From Datura wrightii (Eukaryota > Streptophyta > Magnoliopsida > Solanales > Solanaceae): DNA of 64,000 nucleotides. The stretch is from contig JASDFA010000003.1 in the NCBI GenBank assembly GCA_035772735.1, positions 157,783,001 to 157,847,000 of the forward strand. Direction: 5' to 3'. Positions within the stretch are counted from its first letter, which is position 1. Each line of letters begins with the position of its first letter. The notes under the pieces were generated by a model, which was not told the DNA's origin, did not search any database, and saw only the letters and a program-made list of their open reading frames with translations. Shown one piece after another: positions 45,249-57,800 of the stretch. The position numbers and the translations under genes were made by a program.

Positions 45249-46755
45249 ATGGATGTCATAAAAGAAGAGTTAAAATCCATGGAATACAACAAAGTCTGGG
45301 ATCTTGTTGGAATGCCAAAAGATTCTAAAAAAATTGGATGTAGATGGATCTTTAAGACCAAACGCGATTCAAATGGCAATATTGAACGATATAAAGCTAG
45401 ACTTGTTGCCAAGGGTTGTACTCAAAAAGGAGGCATTGATTATAAAGAGATATTTTCGCCGATCTCAAAGAAAGACTCATTAAGAATGAATATGGCTTTG
45501 GTGGCTCATTATAATTTAGAATTACACCAAATGGATGTGAAAACTTCCTTTCTTAATGGAGACCTCGAGGAGGAAGTTTATATGGACCAACCAGAAGGTT
45601 TCCAAATTAAAGAAAATGATCACATGGTGTGTAAGCTAAAAAAGTCAATATATGGACTTAAACAAGCCTCACGACAATGGTATATAAAATTTAATGATAC
45701 CATAACATCTTTTGAATTTAAAGAGATAACCGTTGATTGGTGTATATATCAAAGACATGTGAGAGCAAGTTTATATTTTTAGTCCTGTATGTTGATGACA
45801 TTTTACTTGCTGCTAATGATTTAGGCATATCGCATGAGACGAAAAACTCTCTCTAGAAATTTTGAAATGAAAGATATGAATGAGGCACTCTATCTGATAG
45901 GGATAGAAATATTCCATGATAGATCACAAGAATTATTGGGATTGTCTCAAAAAGGATATATCAAAAGAGTTCTAGAGAGATTTAACATGAACAATTGTTC
46001 AGCAGGAATTGTTCCTATTCAAAATTCAGTCTCGTGCAATGCCCGAAGAATGATGTAGAACGAGAGAAAATGGAGTCAATTCCTTACTCTTCTATTATTG
46101 GAAGTTTGACTATATTCAAACTTACACAAGACCGGATATTAGTTTTGCGGTAGGAATAGTAGAAAGATATCAAAGTAACCCAGAAATTAATCACTGAAAA
46201 GCTGCAAAGAAAGTCTTGAGGTACCTGAAAGGAACGAAAAATTATATGCTCATGTATAGGAGATCCAATCACTTGGAAGTTTTTGGATACTCGAATTCAG
46301 ATTTTGCTGGATGCATTGACACTAGAAAGTCAACATATGGTTACTTGTTCCTATTAGCTGAAGGAGAAATATCGTGGAAGAGTGTTGAACAATCTGGAAT
46401 TGCTGCATCCACAATGAAAGCAGAATTTGTGGCATGTTTTGAAGTCACAATTCATGCATTATGGCTGCGAAATTTTACTTCAGGACTTGGGGTTGTCGAC
46501 ACCATTACTAAGCCGCTGAAAATTTATTGTGATAATACTGCAGCAGTATACTTCTCCAAGAATGATAAGTATTCTAAAGGTGTCAAACATATGAAATTAA
46601 AGTATTTTACTGTCAAGGAAGAAGTTCAGAAACAAAGAGTGTCACTAAGAATATTAGAACTGATCTCATGATTGCAAATTCGTTAACAAAAGGCTTACAA
46701 CCAAAGACATTTAAAGAACATGTTCAAAGAATGGGTCTTGGTTGTACTTATGATT
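45249..46755 (+). pseudogene. Copia reverse transcriptase and RNase H (broken)
   Basis: RT opens near MDVIKEELKSMEYNKVWDLV, then CRWIFKTKRDSNG, LHQMDVKTSFLNGDLEEEVY and KSIYGLKQASRQWY. The catalytic LYVDDILLAAND (about 45785-45820) is in another frame from its upstream part. RNase H follows after further shifts (RYLKGTKNYMLMY, YSNSDFAGCIDTRKSTYGYL, IYCDNTAAVYFSKN). The end is LTKGLQPKTFKEHV before 46755. Confidence 0.9.
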
Positions 46756-47132
46756 GATGCATTTATGATGTTTTGACACTCTCAGCTCAATTACATATTT
46801 CTAATATACATTAATGAATTTTTTGTTTCTCATAATGATGTACACATTATTGTTTTGAGATATTATAGGATAAGTCTCAATGAAACATTATTGCGGACCA
46901 TAATGTTATATGTTTTATAGCTTATGAACCTAGTATGATAAATCGCTATTGTCGTAGTATATGGAAGGGAGTATGTAGAATAAAATTATGTATAACCGTC
47001 ATAACTCGTATTAGTGGTTTTTCATATTGTGATATGTATGGTGGACATTATAGAAGAGATTTACTTTATGCACAAATAATATTTATATCATTAAATATTA
47101 ATGTTATGTGGTTATTGGATCGAGTGGGAGAA
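46756..47132 (+). other. Copia 3' untranslated region
   Basis: Sequence between RNase H and the 3' LTR; only the purine tract at its end is recognised. Confidence 0.65.
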
Positions 47133-47495
47133 TGTAAGAATTATTATATTTTATTTATGACCCAATTAATGTAAAGCCCATAACTAATATTTAATGAAGA
47201 ATATATCTCGTCCGAACACCGTTATTTGATGGACGTACTGAATTTAGTCTTAATTAATTTAACCTCTATAAATTGGTCCTGCCTCCATCCATTAGGGTCA
47301 CCACATATTCTCTATACTTTTTCCTTCACTGACAGTTGTGATTACATAAGGCTAGAGTAAGGAGGTAGAAACCATTTCTCTACTAAGCTTCTTCTCTCTA
47401 CGATAATGTCAACCGCTTCAGATATGTTTTCTGTAAGGTCTCTCTGTAAGATTATCATGTTCAAGATCTTGACGTATATTAAGATTAAACTTACA
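47133..47495 (+). repeat. Copia 3' LTR (363 bp)
   Basis: Direct repeat of the 5' LTR with several substitutions and a roughly 20-bp longer 3' half (extra ATTATCATGTTCAAGATC-type segment near 47452). Preceded by the purine tract GAGTGGGAGAA (47122-47132). Confidence 0.92.
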
Positions 47496-47775
47496 TGAAT
47501 AACATTTCCTTCACTTTTCATCGACATCTAATTCATCTTCTTGCTAGGATACTTTATATATTGAAAGGTAAAATTATAATTTAATAAATTACTATTGGGT
47601 TATCGATTTCACCCATTAAAAAATAGTCAAACCTAGAACTGAATCAATAACCCAATAAATTGGGATGGTAAACTGATAATCAAACATTTAAACCAATAAC
47701 TCAAATCATTAACGCAATAATTCAATTATCAATTTAAATTATTGATTTAACTGTTAATTTGTATAGCCCTAAATC

Positions 47776-50279
47776 TACTACCTCTATCTTGCCTGGCTTA
47801 GCTATGAAATAGGGACCATCAAAGGGTGCACTAGAATAGAGAAGGCGTCCCTTCAAGTTAATTTGATTAGATGTTTTGAATTTAAATTTTGAAAATAATT
47901 TTTATTTTATTTTATAGGAAACGATAAAAAATTTCATAATAGACTTTCTACAACATGAATCCAGATTAATCTGAATAGTAAATTTCAAATATCGAATGAT
48001 TAAAAAAAAAGCAAAGGGATAATAGCATTTTGATCCCTAAATTATTAGTAAATTCTTCTTAGATTCTTGTGATATATGATTTGATATGATTATCCTTTAA
48101 TTAGGTAAAATTTATTTATGGTTCCTTCATATAGAAAATTTATTATATTTGACTATTTAGGAACTATATTACCATCAAATATGAAATAATAGTACGAACT
48201 TAACATAATGCATTAGTAATTATGTGGTGGAACGATTAAAAATTATAATTAAATTTATAAATTTTCTCAAACAAAGAGATCAAAAACAAATAATTCAATT
48301 AATGGAAAATTTAATGCGCTTAGCTTAATATCATAAAAATTAAAATTAGAATTTGTCCCGACAAGTATTATTAACTTAAAAATAAAATATGGAATAGGAA
48401 TAATGAACCATCTCTTTTTTAATATTCTGAATTTATATTTCTTTTCATTTAGGACAAGGATTTTTTTAAAAAAAAATTAAAATGCCTCGAAATGCGACAT
48501 TTGATCTAGTTGTCGGAATCATTCAATTAAGATTAGGTGAATAATATGAGTTGAATGGAATCTGACCACATGAGTTTGAGACAGCCATGGGAAGCCTGTC
48601 TTTCAATACCTTAAACTTTTGCAACATCTTATGTCCTTTATATACTTGTCTCCAATTCTATCAATCAAATCAAAAGGAAATAAAAAGTTTAGACATTCAA
48701 TTATATAGGGTATAATAAGCATCTTTTCAGTGTTGAGGTGGATTCAGAATTATAAGTAGATTAGTATTAAAGCGTACCAATATTTTCATTATTATTTTGT
48801 GACAATTGATATCATATTTGTACGGGTGTGTACGGTAAAATTATTCAATTATATATATATGATTAAAGTCGAGGAGGATGGATGTGGCCACAACAAGTGT
48901 CCAAACACTATGCCGGCCTTCATGTCAAGGCCAACGAGTTTGAGGTGACACCAATGATAAAGTCATATTAATTTTCTAAACTTCTTTGTATTTTTTATTA
49001 TTTTTAATGAAAATTCTGACCTAACCAATAAATGACGTCACTGTTATATTTTTTTAATTTATTGTTGCTTTTGGGTGATGGCCAAACTAAAAACAAAATC
49101 ACATTCACAATTACATTTTTCAAATAACAATCCTATAGTTAAGAGTCATATCTTCATTTGAGATGGACACAAAAGCTTAGGCAAATGCTAAACATGGACC
49201 TCCCCTACAAACATTGGCAAAAAGGGAAATCATCATCTTCCTCCATCTATAAATGATTATTAAGCATATTTCTTCTCTATATTGAAAGTGAAGTTTGTGG
49301 ATCATTTCTACTAGAAAGAACCTATCTTGTCTGCCCTTTTTGGTAAAGTGATTTCATTCCAAAGGCATACAAGTTACAAATCATAAGTCCTTAAAAATAT
49401 AATAAATTGAAAATAACAATAGCAACAAAAAGGAACTAAACGAAAGCATTATGTTTTTTTTTTTTTACCACAAAAGAAAAAGAATCAAATTTATAGCATG
49501 TCCGAATAAATCGTCCCATAAGACTTGCAAAAGGATATGTCCTATGTTAATTAATAGTTCTAAATAACACATAAAGATAAAGTTGATCATAAGTTAAAAA
49601 TTTAAATTCATTCGATTTTTAAAATTTAAACTCGTGAGACTGTAAATTAAATAATATTTTAATTATAAGGCTAATCTCTTGAAATAAAGGTATGAATCAA
49701 AAACAAGAAACTATATAGTGCTCAACTGATGAAAAACCTTTTGATTTTTCTGATTTTTATTCCCTTATCCTTTAGCCAAATTCAAACAATGAAAGAGCAA
49801 ATTTTGCTAGTATTTTCTTTCTTTACTACTATATCCTACCAAATAATGATTTATCTTATCTTGTTTTGAATCTAAGCCATGCTTGATTGGATGTCAATAT
49901 GGGGTGCTCTAAAATAATGAAACCTGACATTTGTCAAATCTCAACAACACATGTGGATGAAAAAGGTTGTCAGACTTGAAAAAAAAATATATGACTCAGT
50001 TCAAGATTCAATAGGATCAATATATTACATTATTCGATTCATTTTATTTATCGTTTTTATTTTTAAAAAAATAAAAAATTATTATTTTAAAAAAAAATAT
50101 CAATATCTTAGAATAATTTTGATTTAATATCTCACTTTAATTTTCGATAGTATCTATCAAATCTATCATATCAAAATAAATTACTGCATCAAACACTTTA
50201 AATAATTTTTACCGGATGTATCCGGAATAATAAATTCATGTAGAAAGATTTGTCATTGCTTAAGAAAAAAAAGTTTATA
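47776..50279. other. Intergenic AT-rich region
   Basis: No gene, RNA or well-bounded element could be supported. The short segment near 48870-48960 is less AT-rich (GTGGCCACAACAAGTGTCC) but matches nothing I recognise. Confidence 0.55.
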
Positions 50280-50637
50280 TCTTCAAGATTTTCAAAGTAT
50301 TTGCTCGAGATGACAGAGTATCGTGCTGATAACATGTTATAAAATAAAATTATTAAATAAATATATCAAAGAAAAGTATGCAAGGAGATACAAATATATT
50401 ATTCAACTTCGTACTATTGTACAAATGAACTGAATTGACTTTCTATTTATAGGAGAACAAAAATTTCTATGTAAGCTATTTACAAGGTGTCTGCTTGATT
50501 GCAAGCTTATCGAATTGCAGGCTTATTTGATCATAAACTTATTCGATAGCAAATTTATTTGATTGTATACTTATTTAATTACAGATTTATTCAGAAAATT
50601 GTGTAATAAACATTCACAATATGATATATTTATAACA
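50280..50637 (-). mobile_element. Copia LTR remnant with adjacent PBS, minus strand
   Basis: 50335-50637 begins TGTTATAAAATAAAA and ends TTTATAACA, so it has TG..CA ends and is about 303 bp. Directly left, the minus strand reads TGTTATCAGCACGATACTC, resembling a copia PBS with the start of an internal region (about 50280-50334). The rest of the element is absent, so it is a truncated 5' end. The LTR contains about five diverged ~22-bp repeats of the GATTGCAAGCTTATTC type (50490-50590). Confidence 0.65.
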
Positions 50638-50682
50638 GTTTTTCTTATCTGGTCAATAATATTTATTTGATGAAAAATAATA

Positions 50683-50944
50683 CTCCTTTTATCCTATTTT
50701 AGTTATCTTTTTAGATTAAAAAAAAACTTTATCCTAAAATAATTATTGCTTTAAAATTTCAAGACAAAAATTGATAATAATTTCTAATTATATTTTAATA
50801 TTAAAAAAATATGCATAAAATTTTAGAAGAAAATTAATCAATCTATTTTTATTAAATGCGAATAGTTTAATAAATTATGTCTTCTAATTTTTTGAATGAA
50901 CGTGAAAAAGCTAAAATAATATATTTAAAATATGACAGAGAGAG
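50683..50944. mobile_element. Stowaway-like MITE (degenerate)
   Basis: The left end CTCCTTTTATCCTATTTTAG and the right end, reversed (CTCTCTCTGTCATATTTTAA), form an imperfect inverted repeat of the CTCCCTC-type. TA dinucleotides flank both ends (50681-50682, 50945-50946). 262 bp with no coding. Confidence 0.65.
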
Positions 50945-50946
50945 TA

Positions 50947-52066
50947 TATAGTTGTATTTATAATTTGTTATTTTTTCTCGATTTTATCAAGCATTAAAAA
51001 ACCTAAGGCCAAAAGATACTGTTCCCAATGATCTTTTGATATTTTCTGAAGATTTTTAAATTTATTTTCCGACTTCCAATCCTCCCCAACGGTGAACTGT
51101 TTGGTCCCAGGTAAAATTAATACTATAAACAAAAAATTAAACTAATTTGAATAGTGAATAGTTTGTGATATATTTTCTTATATCTAAGTATAAACAACAA
51201 GAATGGAGACACATAATAATATACTTTTTTGTTTTTATTTACATAATTCTTTTAAAAAAAGTTAATTAAGAATATAATTTAATTAATTATTATTTATTAA
51301 TTCTTTAATTTTTATTTATTTATATGTCTATTAATTTTAAAATAATAAATATTAAGTAAAAAAATTAAGAAAAATATTAATTTTTTTAAATTTAATAAAT
51401 ATTTAAAAATAATTATTTTTAATATATGTGACAATTAAAAAAATAAAGTAAATATAAAATAACTCTTATTGTTGCTTTCTCTTCAAAAGAATGATTTACA
51501 GAGAATCAATGAACTTCCATACTGGGTATTCACTCTTTACATAAACTCAGTTCATTTTATTATAATTAAATAAAATAAAAATTAATTAATTAATCATAAT
51601 TAAATAATATAAATATATATACAAACACATATTTTATATTTATTAATATTAGAAAAATTATTTTTTTAAAATTGTATTTAATCTTCTAAATTTAATATTG
51701 ACTCGCATTCATATTATCTGTCTTTTAGTTTTTATATATTCTTAAGAAAAACATTTGATAGTGTTAATTACAAGAATAACATTTCAAAGAATTGAAACAA
51801 TAAAAGTGATTATTAAAAAAAAAGTACTTGTTATATTCTTAAAATATGAAAATAAAATATTTCAAAAACAAATTTATAATAGAGTAATTGATGAAAGTGC
51901 TATAATAAATGAAGAAGAAAACAATTATTGATGAGAACACTTGAGCAGTGAGTTGACGAATAAGAAATTGTCTTTTTCTGTTTGGAATCTCTCCTCTTTC
52001 ACTGTACAGATATTAAGCTTTTAATACTTCATTCAACTTTTTTTGGCCCCATTCCACTCAACTTGT
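50947..52066. other. AT-rich intergenic region
   Basis: Extremely AT-rich sequence with A and T runs; nothing recognisable. Confidence 0.6.
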
Positions 52067-52068
52067 TA

Positions 52069-52416
52069 CTTCCTCCGTTTTATTTTAGGAATATTCACAC
52101 ATTCATTAATAGAGATATAATTCAACTAATATATTTCTATTAATTTTTTAGAAATCTATAATAATAATTTTTTTTATATTTTAAAATAATTTTAATTATT
52201 GAAGATAGAATTAAAAAAATATGGTCAATTATCTATTAATCATATTTTTTTAATTCTACCCTTATTACTTAAAGTCATTCTAAATTGTAAAAAAAATTAT
52301 AATTGTATGTTTTTAAAAATTTAATAAGGTTATATTAGTCAAATTATCATCCCTATTAACTATTTCTTAATGGGTATTCAATTTTTATCCTAACAATTAA
52401 AATAAAACAGAGGGAG
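52069..52416. mobile_element. Stowaway-type MITE (348 bp)
   Basis: Terminal inverted repeats CTTCCTCCGTTTTATTTTA (left) and, reversed from 52416, CTCCCTCTGTTTTATTTTA, differing at two positions. The TA target duplication (52067-52068, 52417-52418) is typical of Tc1/mariner-derived Stowaway elements. No coding. Confidence 0.85.
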
Positions 52417-52418
52417 TA

Positions 52419-53080
52419 ATTTTTAGGAAAAAGTAGATAGATCAAAAATTAAACTAAATATATAAAAATAGATTGTTTTATACTAATTATTCATAATATC
52501 TAATTAGTATAAAATAATTATAATTTGTGTCCCATTATGAATTTAATAATTTTTTGAGCATAAGATATTATCAGAGTATATAAATATATTGTGATGATAT
52601 CATAAAGTATATCATATCAGTGTACGAATATACTGTGATATCATGCATGATTAAAGAGTATATATCTAAAGGACTGCTCATACCCTGATATTATAAAGAG
52701 TTTTATGCGCTATTCTTAAAGAATTGTAATTTTCTATAATTAATTAAGGTGCATAAAAATAAAGAGATAGAATTGCATAAATATTTTGCTCTTATGAAAT
52801 CATTAGGTAAGTTATTCAAATTTTTATGCTTTCCAGCGGTCCACCAAAATATGTATGTATGATATATGTATTTTATATATGATTATTACATATTTTTAAT
52901 ATATAATTAATAATTATAATAATTTTTTCCTCCTTGGAACTTTTGTAGAGACAACTTTAGAGTAATGAAAAAAATACACAAAATATGTGATTAATAAATA
53001 TTATAACACGATTAAAATATACGATAATATCGCTAAATAAAATTTATGGATAAATTTATAGACAAAATTACAAATCACGG
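52419..53080. other. Upstream region of PSS1
   Basis: AT-rich promoter-side sequence. Several TATA-like words exist (for example TAAATTTATAGAC near 53051), none decisive. Confidence 0.4.
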
Positions 53081-53508
53081 AGTATGAGAAAATCTGTCAT
53101 TGACCATTTGTACTTTCTCTGTTTTCTCTCACCGCCTTTTTGCCGCTGTGAAGAACTGCCAGAGAACTGCAAAAAGCCCTCTCTTTCTTCCTCTTCTTCC
53201 CCCCATTCACTTTTTAGAGAGAGAAAGAAACAGAGAGAGAGAGAGACACCCTATTTTGGACCAATACAGAGGAACTACAGAGACCCAGTTATCTTTCAGT
53301 CACCTTTTTGTTATCCTTATTCATATTTCTCTATCTGTATGTATTGTCTCATTTCTTCCTTCTTCGTCCCCATCTCTATTAAAGCCTTAATTAACTACAA
53401 AACCCATCTCCCTTTTTCCCCTTATTGCCCCCTCCTTGTTTGATCCAACGGCAATAATTCATCTGCTCATCCAATCGTACGACTAAGGATTTGTCAGCTT
53501 CTTTCTCC
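53081..53508 (+). other. Probable PSS1 5' leader exon
   Basis: CT-rich then GA-rich sequence (CCTCTCTTTCTTCC near 53178, GAGAGAGAGAGAGAC near 53234) of a kind common at plant transcription starts. It is followed by the donor CC|GTAAGATTT at 53509. The start site is not defined. A 34-codon upstream ORF lies at 53339-53443. Confidence 0.5.
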
Positions 53509-54827
53509 GTAAGATTTCAACTGTTTCTTTCTGTATATAAGTATGTGAATGTATTTTTGTTTGTACTTTTGTTCCAGAAAAAGAATAATGGGTTCAGAGT
53601 ACCGAGTTAAAGGCATGTAGGTTTTGGTATAGAATGGGATATTGATTCATTAATTTTTAGCTGAAATAAATGTTGCATATTTTGAAGCTTTTAGGAATGT
53701 GTACGAAATATTTGACGAAATTGCAGTGAAAGATAGAGTTGTGTTTGACTCTCAAAGACAATAAATGTGTCAGAAAGAGAGAGCATATAAAGAGGGGGTA
53801 ATGTACGTTATATTGGCATTTACTGCTGTACCTGAATATTGGGTTCTTTACACTTTAGCCTTTACATTGCGTATTTGTTGCCATTTTTGGGAAGTCGTGT
53901 TTGGCATGCACCGTTTAAGTTACCTTTTGAGTGACTGTTGAATTTTGGGTTCTTGTTATTTCCATTCAATTTGTGATTTTCTATAGCTATCTGGACACCC
54001 TCTTTCATTACTTTACTACGACCTGAATGGTTTATCTACTTAAAGAAGAAGATTAGGTGCTCTACCTTTCTGTTGCTCGGGCCTTTTTGTGTTGCAAGCG
54101 TTGGCAAAGTTGTCGAAATTTATAAGATTGATATTATTAAATCGATAATCGCTTGTGCTTTTAGTAAAGAATTTACTTATGGAGTCGGTTCGTCTGCAAT
54201 TGTTTGCATTAGTGATCTGCTGCTGTTATGATTGTGATGTTTCTGTTATGGCCAATTTCATTAATTTCTTTTGATTTTGTATTGAAGTGAACTATTGTGT
54301 TTTGTGGGGTTAGTTGCATTTGCTTATTTGCGGTTATCTTTATGGATTACATTCAGTCCGTTCTTGTTTTACTGAAGATTTTTGTTATTGATAGAAGCTG
54401 AAGAAAAGGACTCACATAAGAAAAAAAAAGTATATATTTATGTTGATTTTGAGGTTGCTGTTTAATTTTTTTGCTTCTGCCTCTTTAGAGGCACTCATAC
54501 AGTCAAATTTAGGTACACGTGAGATTGTTTTGATTCCTATCTTTACTTTGTTATGTTCTTTGAGGTTCTTTTTTATGTTTTTTGCCTCTTCCAATCATTT
54601 GTGTCCTCACATTTGTTTGTTTGTTAGTTAGGATGAAGTGTACTTATTCTGGATTGTGTGATTGTCTAGAAAGGTATTACTCAGGACTGCATTAAGTAGT
54701 TACGAGCTTTAGCTCAACAGGGATGCCCTTTGCTTGTGATGTTTATTGCTGTGTTGTTGGCTTTCCATTATCTGCACCTGGAATCTTCTAGACATGTAAT
54801 CCTGGAATGATTTGTCGTTTTCTGCAG
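53509..54827 (+). other. PSS1 5'-UTR intron (predicted, 1.3 kb)
   Basis: T-rich sequence between GTAAGA (53509) and TTTTCTGCAG (ends 54827), ending 40 bp before the ATG at 54868. Long T-rich leader introns next to the start codon are common in plants and often raise expression; that effect here is inference. Confidence 0.55.
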
Positions 54828-54867
54828 TGAAGGGGCTTAAGGAGTTGAATTTTGTGAGGCGAGGCAT

Positions 54868-57800
54868 ATGGAACCTAATGGTTACAGAAAGGGTAACAAA
54901 AGGAATCTTGTTACCATTCAAAATGGTAATCATAGCCCGCTGAGTATAGATGAGGAGCTGGATCCATGGACCGCTTGGGCATACAAACCTCGTACTATTA
55001 CATTGTTGCTTATTGGTGCATGTTTCCTCATGTAAGTAGCTTAGTCAACAGACTCCATAAATCATTGTTTATAAATTTTAGGTAATAGTTCCTTCTTGTG
55101 ACTGATTTGACAGACTTCGATGAAGTTCTTAAAAGGTTTCTAATTATTGTTTAGTCTTTGCTGGTTCTCCTAAGGTTCATCTTGAATCCTTCTTGATCAA
55201 GTTTGATTATCCGTGTGCTGTATCCATTTTTTTGGATAAAAATTGTAGCAAGAAATTGAACTATAAAATTTGATGCTTATTTATTTTCTATTCCTCTTAT
55301 CTGAGGGCTAGCATGTGGAGCCTATAATTTCTCGTGAAATGGAAATATGACCACTTCTGTTCCTGGGTTTCAGCTCTCAGTCTGGTTTGGGTTGTCCTAA
55401 ATCTTTTATCATATATGAGAACTAAAGAAATGATGGAAGAAAAGCACTATTACCATTCTCAAAAAAGAAATGATGGAAGAAAACCAAACCATATACTAGC
55501 AGCCCTGCTCTTCAAAACCCTCATTTGACTGGGCCAGAGCGCTTATAATCCATATAGACCGTGTCCCCTGCTCAATGAATTTTGAGGGTGACATGTCTGT
55601 GACAAACAAAACTTATATGCAGTTTGCTGATCCAAGTTTCTGCTAGTTATGTGATTATTGCTGATCTACAGGACACCTAGTTAGTATTTAAAAGCAGTAA
55701 GCTTTCTCTTCAGAACTTCTTTTTTTATGATCTTATATAGGATCTAGTAGTGTCAATCCTCCACATTTTTCAACATTAACTTTATTTGCGTTGCTTACAG
55801 TTTGAATTCCCTAAGATCTGTTGGTAGCTATGCAATTATTTTTCATTGTATTGCTGCTCTGTTACTGACCTCAACTTACCTTTTTGACATTCCACTCATC
55901 TTCAGAATTGTAGATCAGTATTTAAGCTGGAATTTTGTATAGAAAATAGAACCTGGGTCTCATTGTTTTTTAGTTACAACAATTGACTTTACCCCTTCCC
56001 AATTAATGCAGAATTGGAAAAGAGAACTATCTAGATAAGTCCATGAATTTTTTGATAAAAAGATTCATAGTGGATATAGTTGAGTCATCTTGTGGTGGTC
56101 CTTGGTTTCTGAATTCTGATTGCTAATTTTCATTCTGTAAGTAATTTTCAGGGATCTGTTCACTTTGTTGACACTATTATCTATTTCTACTTCTTTTAGT
56201 CAAAGACAAAGGAAAAAATTATTAACTTTTTCCGTTTCTCTGATAAGTGCCATATGGCAATTCTCTTCTTTGAGGAAACTAGAAGGTGGCATTTGCATAT
56301 CTTACTCTTTCTTTACCAAAATTCTGGAAAAGATAAAACCTTACCCTTCTAACTGTTGCTCTGCAGTTTTATTGAGTCTTGTTGTGTTACAGCCAAAGCA
56401 TGTAATACACTTGGGCTATGAATCCTGTCCGTTTCTTGTTCAATTTTTCGTAAATTTTCCAAAATTTTTAAAGCTAATGTGATCTAGTGTTGGACATGAA
56501 TTTAATGTTTGTATGTTCTGACTTGCTTATGTCATCACTATTGCAGCTGGGCAAGTGGAGCTCTTGAACCGCAAAGTACTTCCTCCAGTGATGTTGCTAC
56601 TTCTGTGAAAAGGTGTAGATTTTAAGCATGTTTTATCCAATCATTTTTAGTTGTGTGTGAGAAATTGAAGTAATTGTTTTTGCTTTTCATCTGTTAGGGG
56701 CATTTGGGCAATGATAGCTGTTTATCTTGCCTACTCTTTGCTGCAAGCCCCCTCAACGTAAGTTGTTTCCACATTTAGTTTGTCTAAGAATGAAAGTTTG
56801 ATATTCTTGGGTATTTTTGTGTTAAGACTGTTTGGGTGTTTCTTGCCTTAAAAAAGGAGTTCGTTGTTACTGGCATAATTGTCTTTGTATTGGTCACTAT
56901 GTGAACAGTGAGGATTTACCCACCAAATTCAGATACAGGAGCACATTTAGAATTTTGTGGGTGATATTCTCTCTTCATTTTTACAGGATTCTTTATGGAG
57001 CTTCTTTTACTCACTTCTCAACTAGGCGAGTCCAGGAAGTCGTGTTCTTAAATTTACATTTTATCTTTGAACTTGAAGTTGGAATTTTTACCATGTAATC
57101 ATAAACTAACCTGAATTTTTAGTTTCCTCTGGCTTTGAATGTGTGGTTGAGAATTCACCTTGTTTCCTCTTTGTGTACCTCATGAGCAAATTTATGTGGA
57201 GTTTGTGGCAATAGCTTTCTACCCACTTAATACTTTTGAGTTCTTTCTTACAGGGTACTTATTAGACCACATCCTGCCATTTGGCGCCTGGTTCATGGAA
57301 TGGCTGTCATTTATCTTGTTGCTTTGACGTTTCTACTTTTTCAGGTGGGTTGGTAAGCAGTTTTTTTTTCCTCTTACCTTAATGTTATGAAGCAGTAGCT
57401 ACAGTTTCTTGCATCTATGTTTCTTATGATATTTATTCATGTGTTATTGCAGCCATTTAATTATATTCTGAATATGAAAACTCTGTTCCTTTATTTTCTC
57501 AGAGGCGTGATGATGCTCGCCAGTTTATGACATTTCTTCATCCTGATCTTGGCATTGGTAAGGATTTTATCTACTCCTTGTAGAAATTTTTCGTGGTGCT
57601 TTCATGCAGGTCCACTCTGTTCATATGTTTTGCATGCTTTGCTTTGTAGCATTCTAAGACCGATTTGACTTGCTATGCAGAGCTTCCTGAAAAATCTTAC
57701 GGTGCTGATTGCAGACTCTATGTACCTGAAAATCCCACGAACAGGTTTAAGAATGTTTATGTATGATTTCTCCTTGCACTCTTTTTACCTCTTCAGTTTT

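Larger units (their letters stand above)
41359..47495 (+). mobile_element. Ty1/copia LTR retrotransposon with perfect TSD
   Basis: LTRs 41359-41699 and 47133-47495 start TGTAAGAATT and end ACTTACA. The flanking 5-bp duplication TGAAT (41354-41358 and 47496-47500) is perfect. The PBS TGGTATCAGAAC follows the 5' LTR. Protein order gag, protease, integrase, RT, RNase H is the copia order. Coding regions have many stops and frameshifts, so the element is dead. Confidence 0.95.
41057..47775. mobile_element. MITE-like repeat split by the copia element
   Basis: The left end reads GATTTAGGATTGTGTATTGG at 41057. The right end, read in reverse complement from 47775, gives GATTTAGGGCTATACAAATT, a short imperfect terminal inverted repeat. 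Both halves are rich in GGTTAATCG, GGTTATCG and TTAACCG-like words in opposite orientations. Without the copia insertion it is about 575 bp. No target duplication is clear and there is no coding content. Confidence 0.5.

Noticed and set aside
53084..53443. 119-codon ORF upstream of PSS1
   Set aside because: Low-complexity CT/GA-derived peptide in a leader-like region with no domain; only its last ATG (53339) was kept as a possible uORF.
56832..57098. 88-codon ORF between PSS1 exons
   Set aside because: It lies in an intron; the flanking exons join in frame without it and it shows no PSS similarity.
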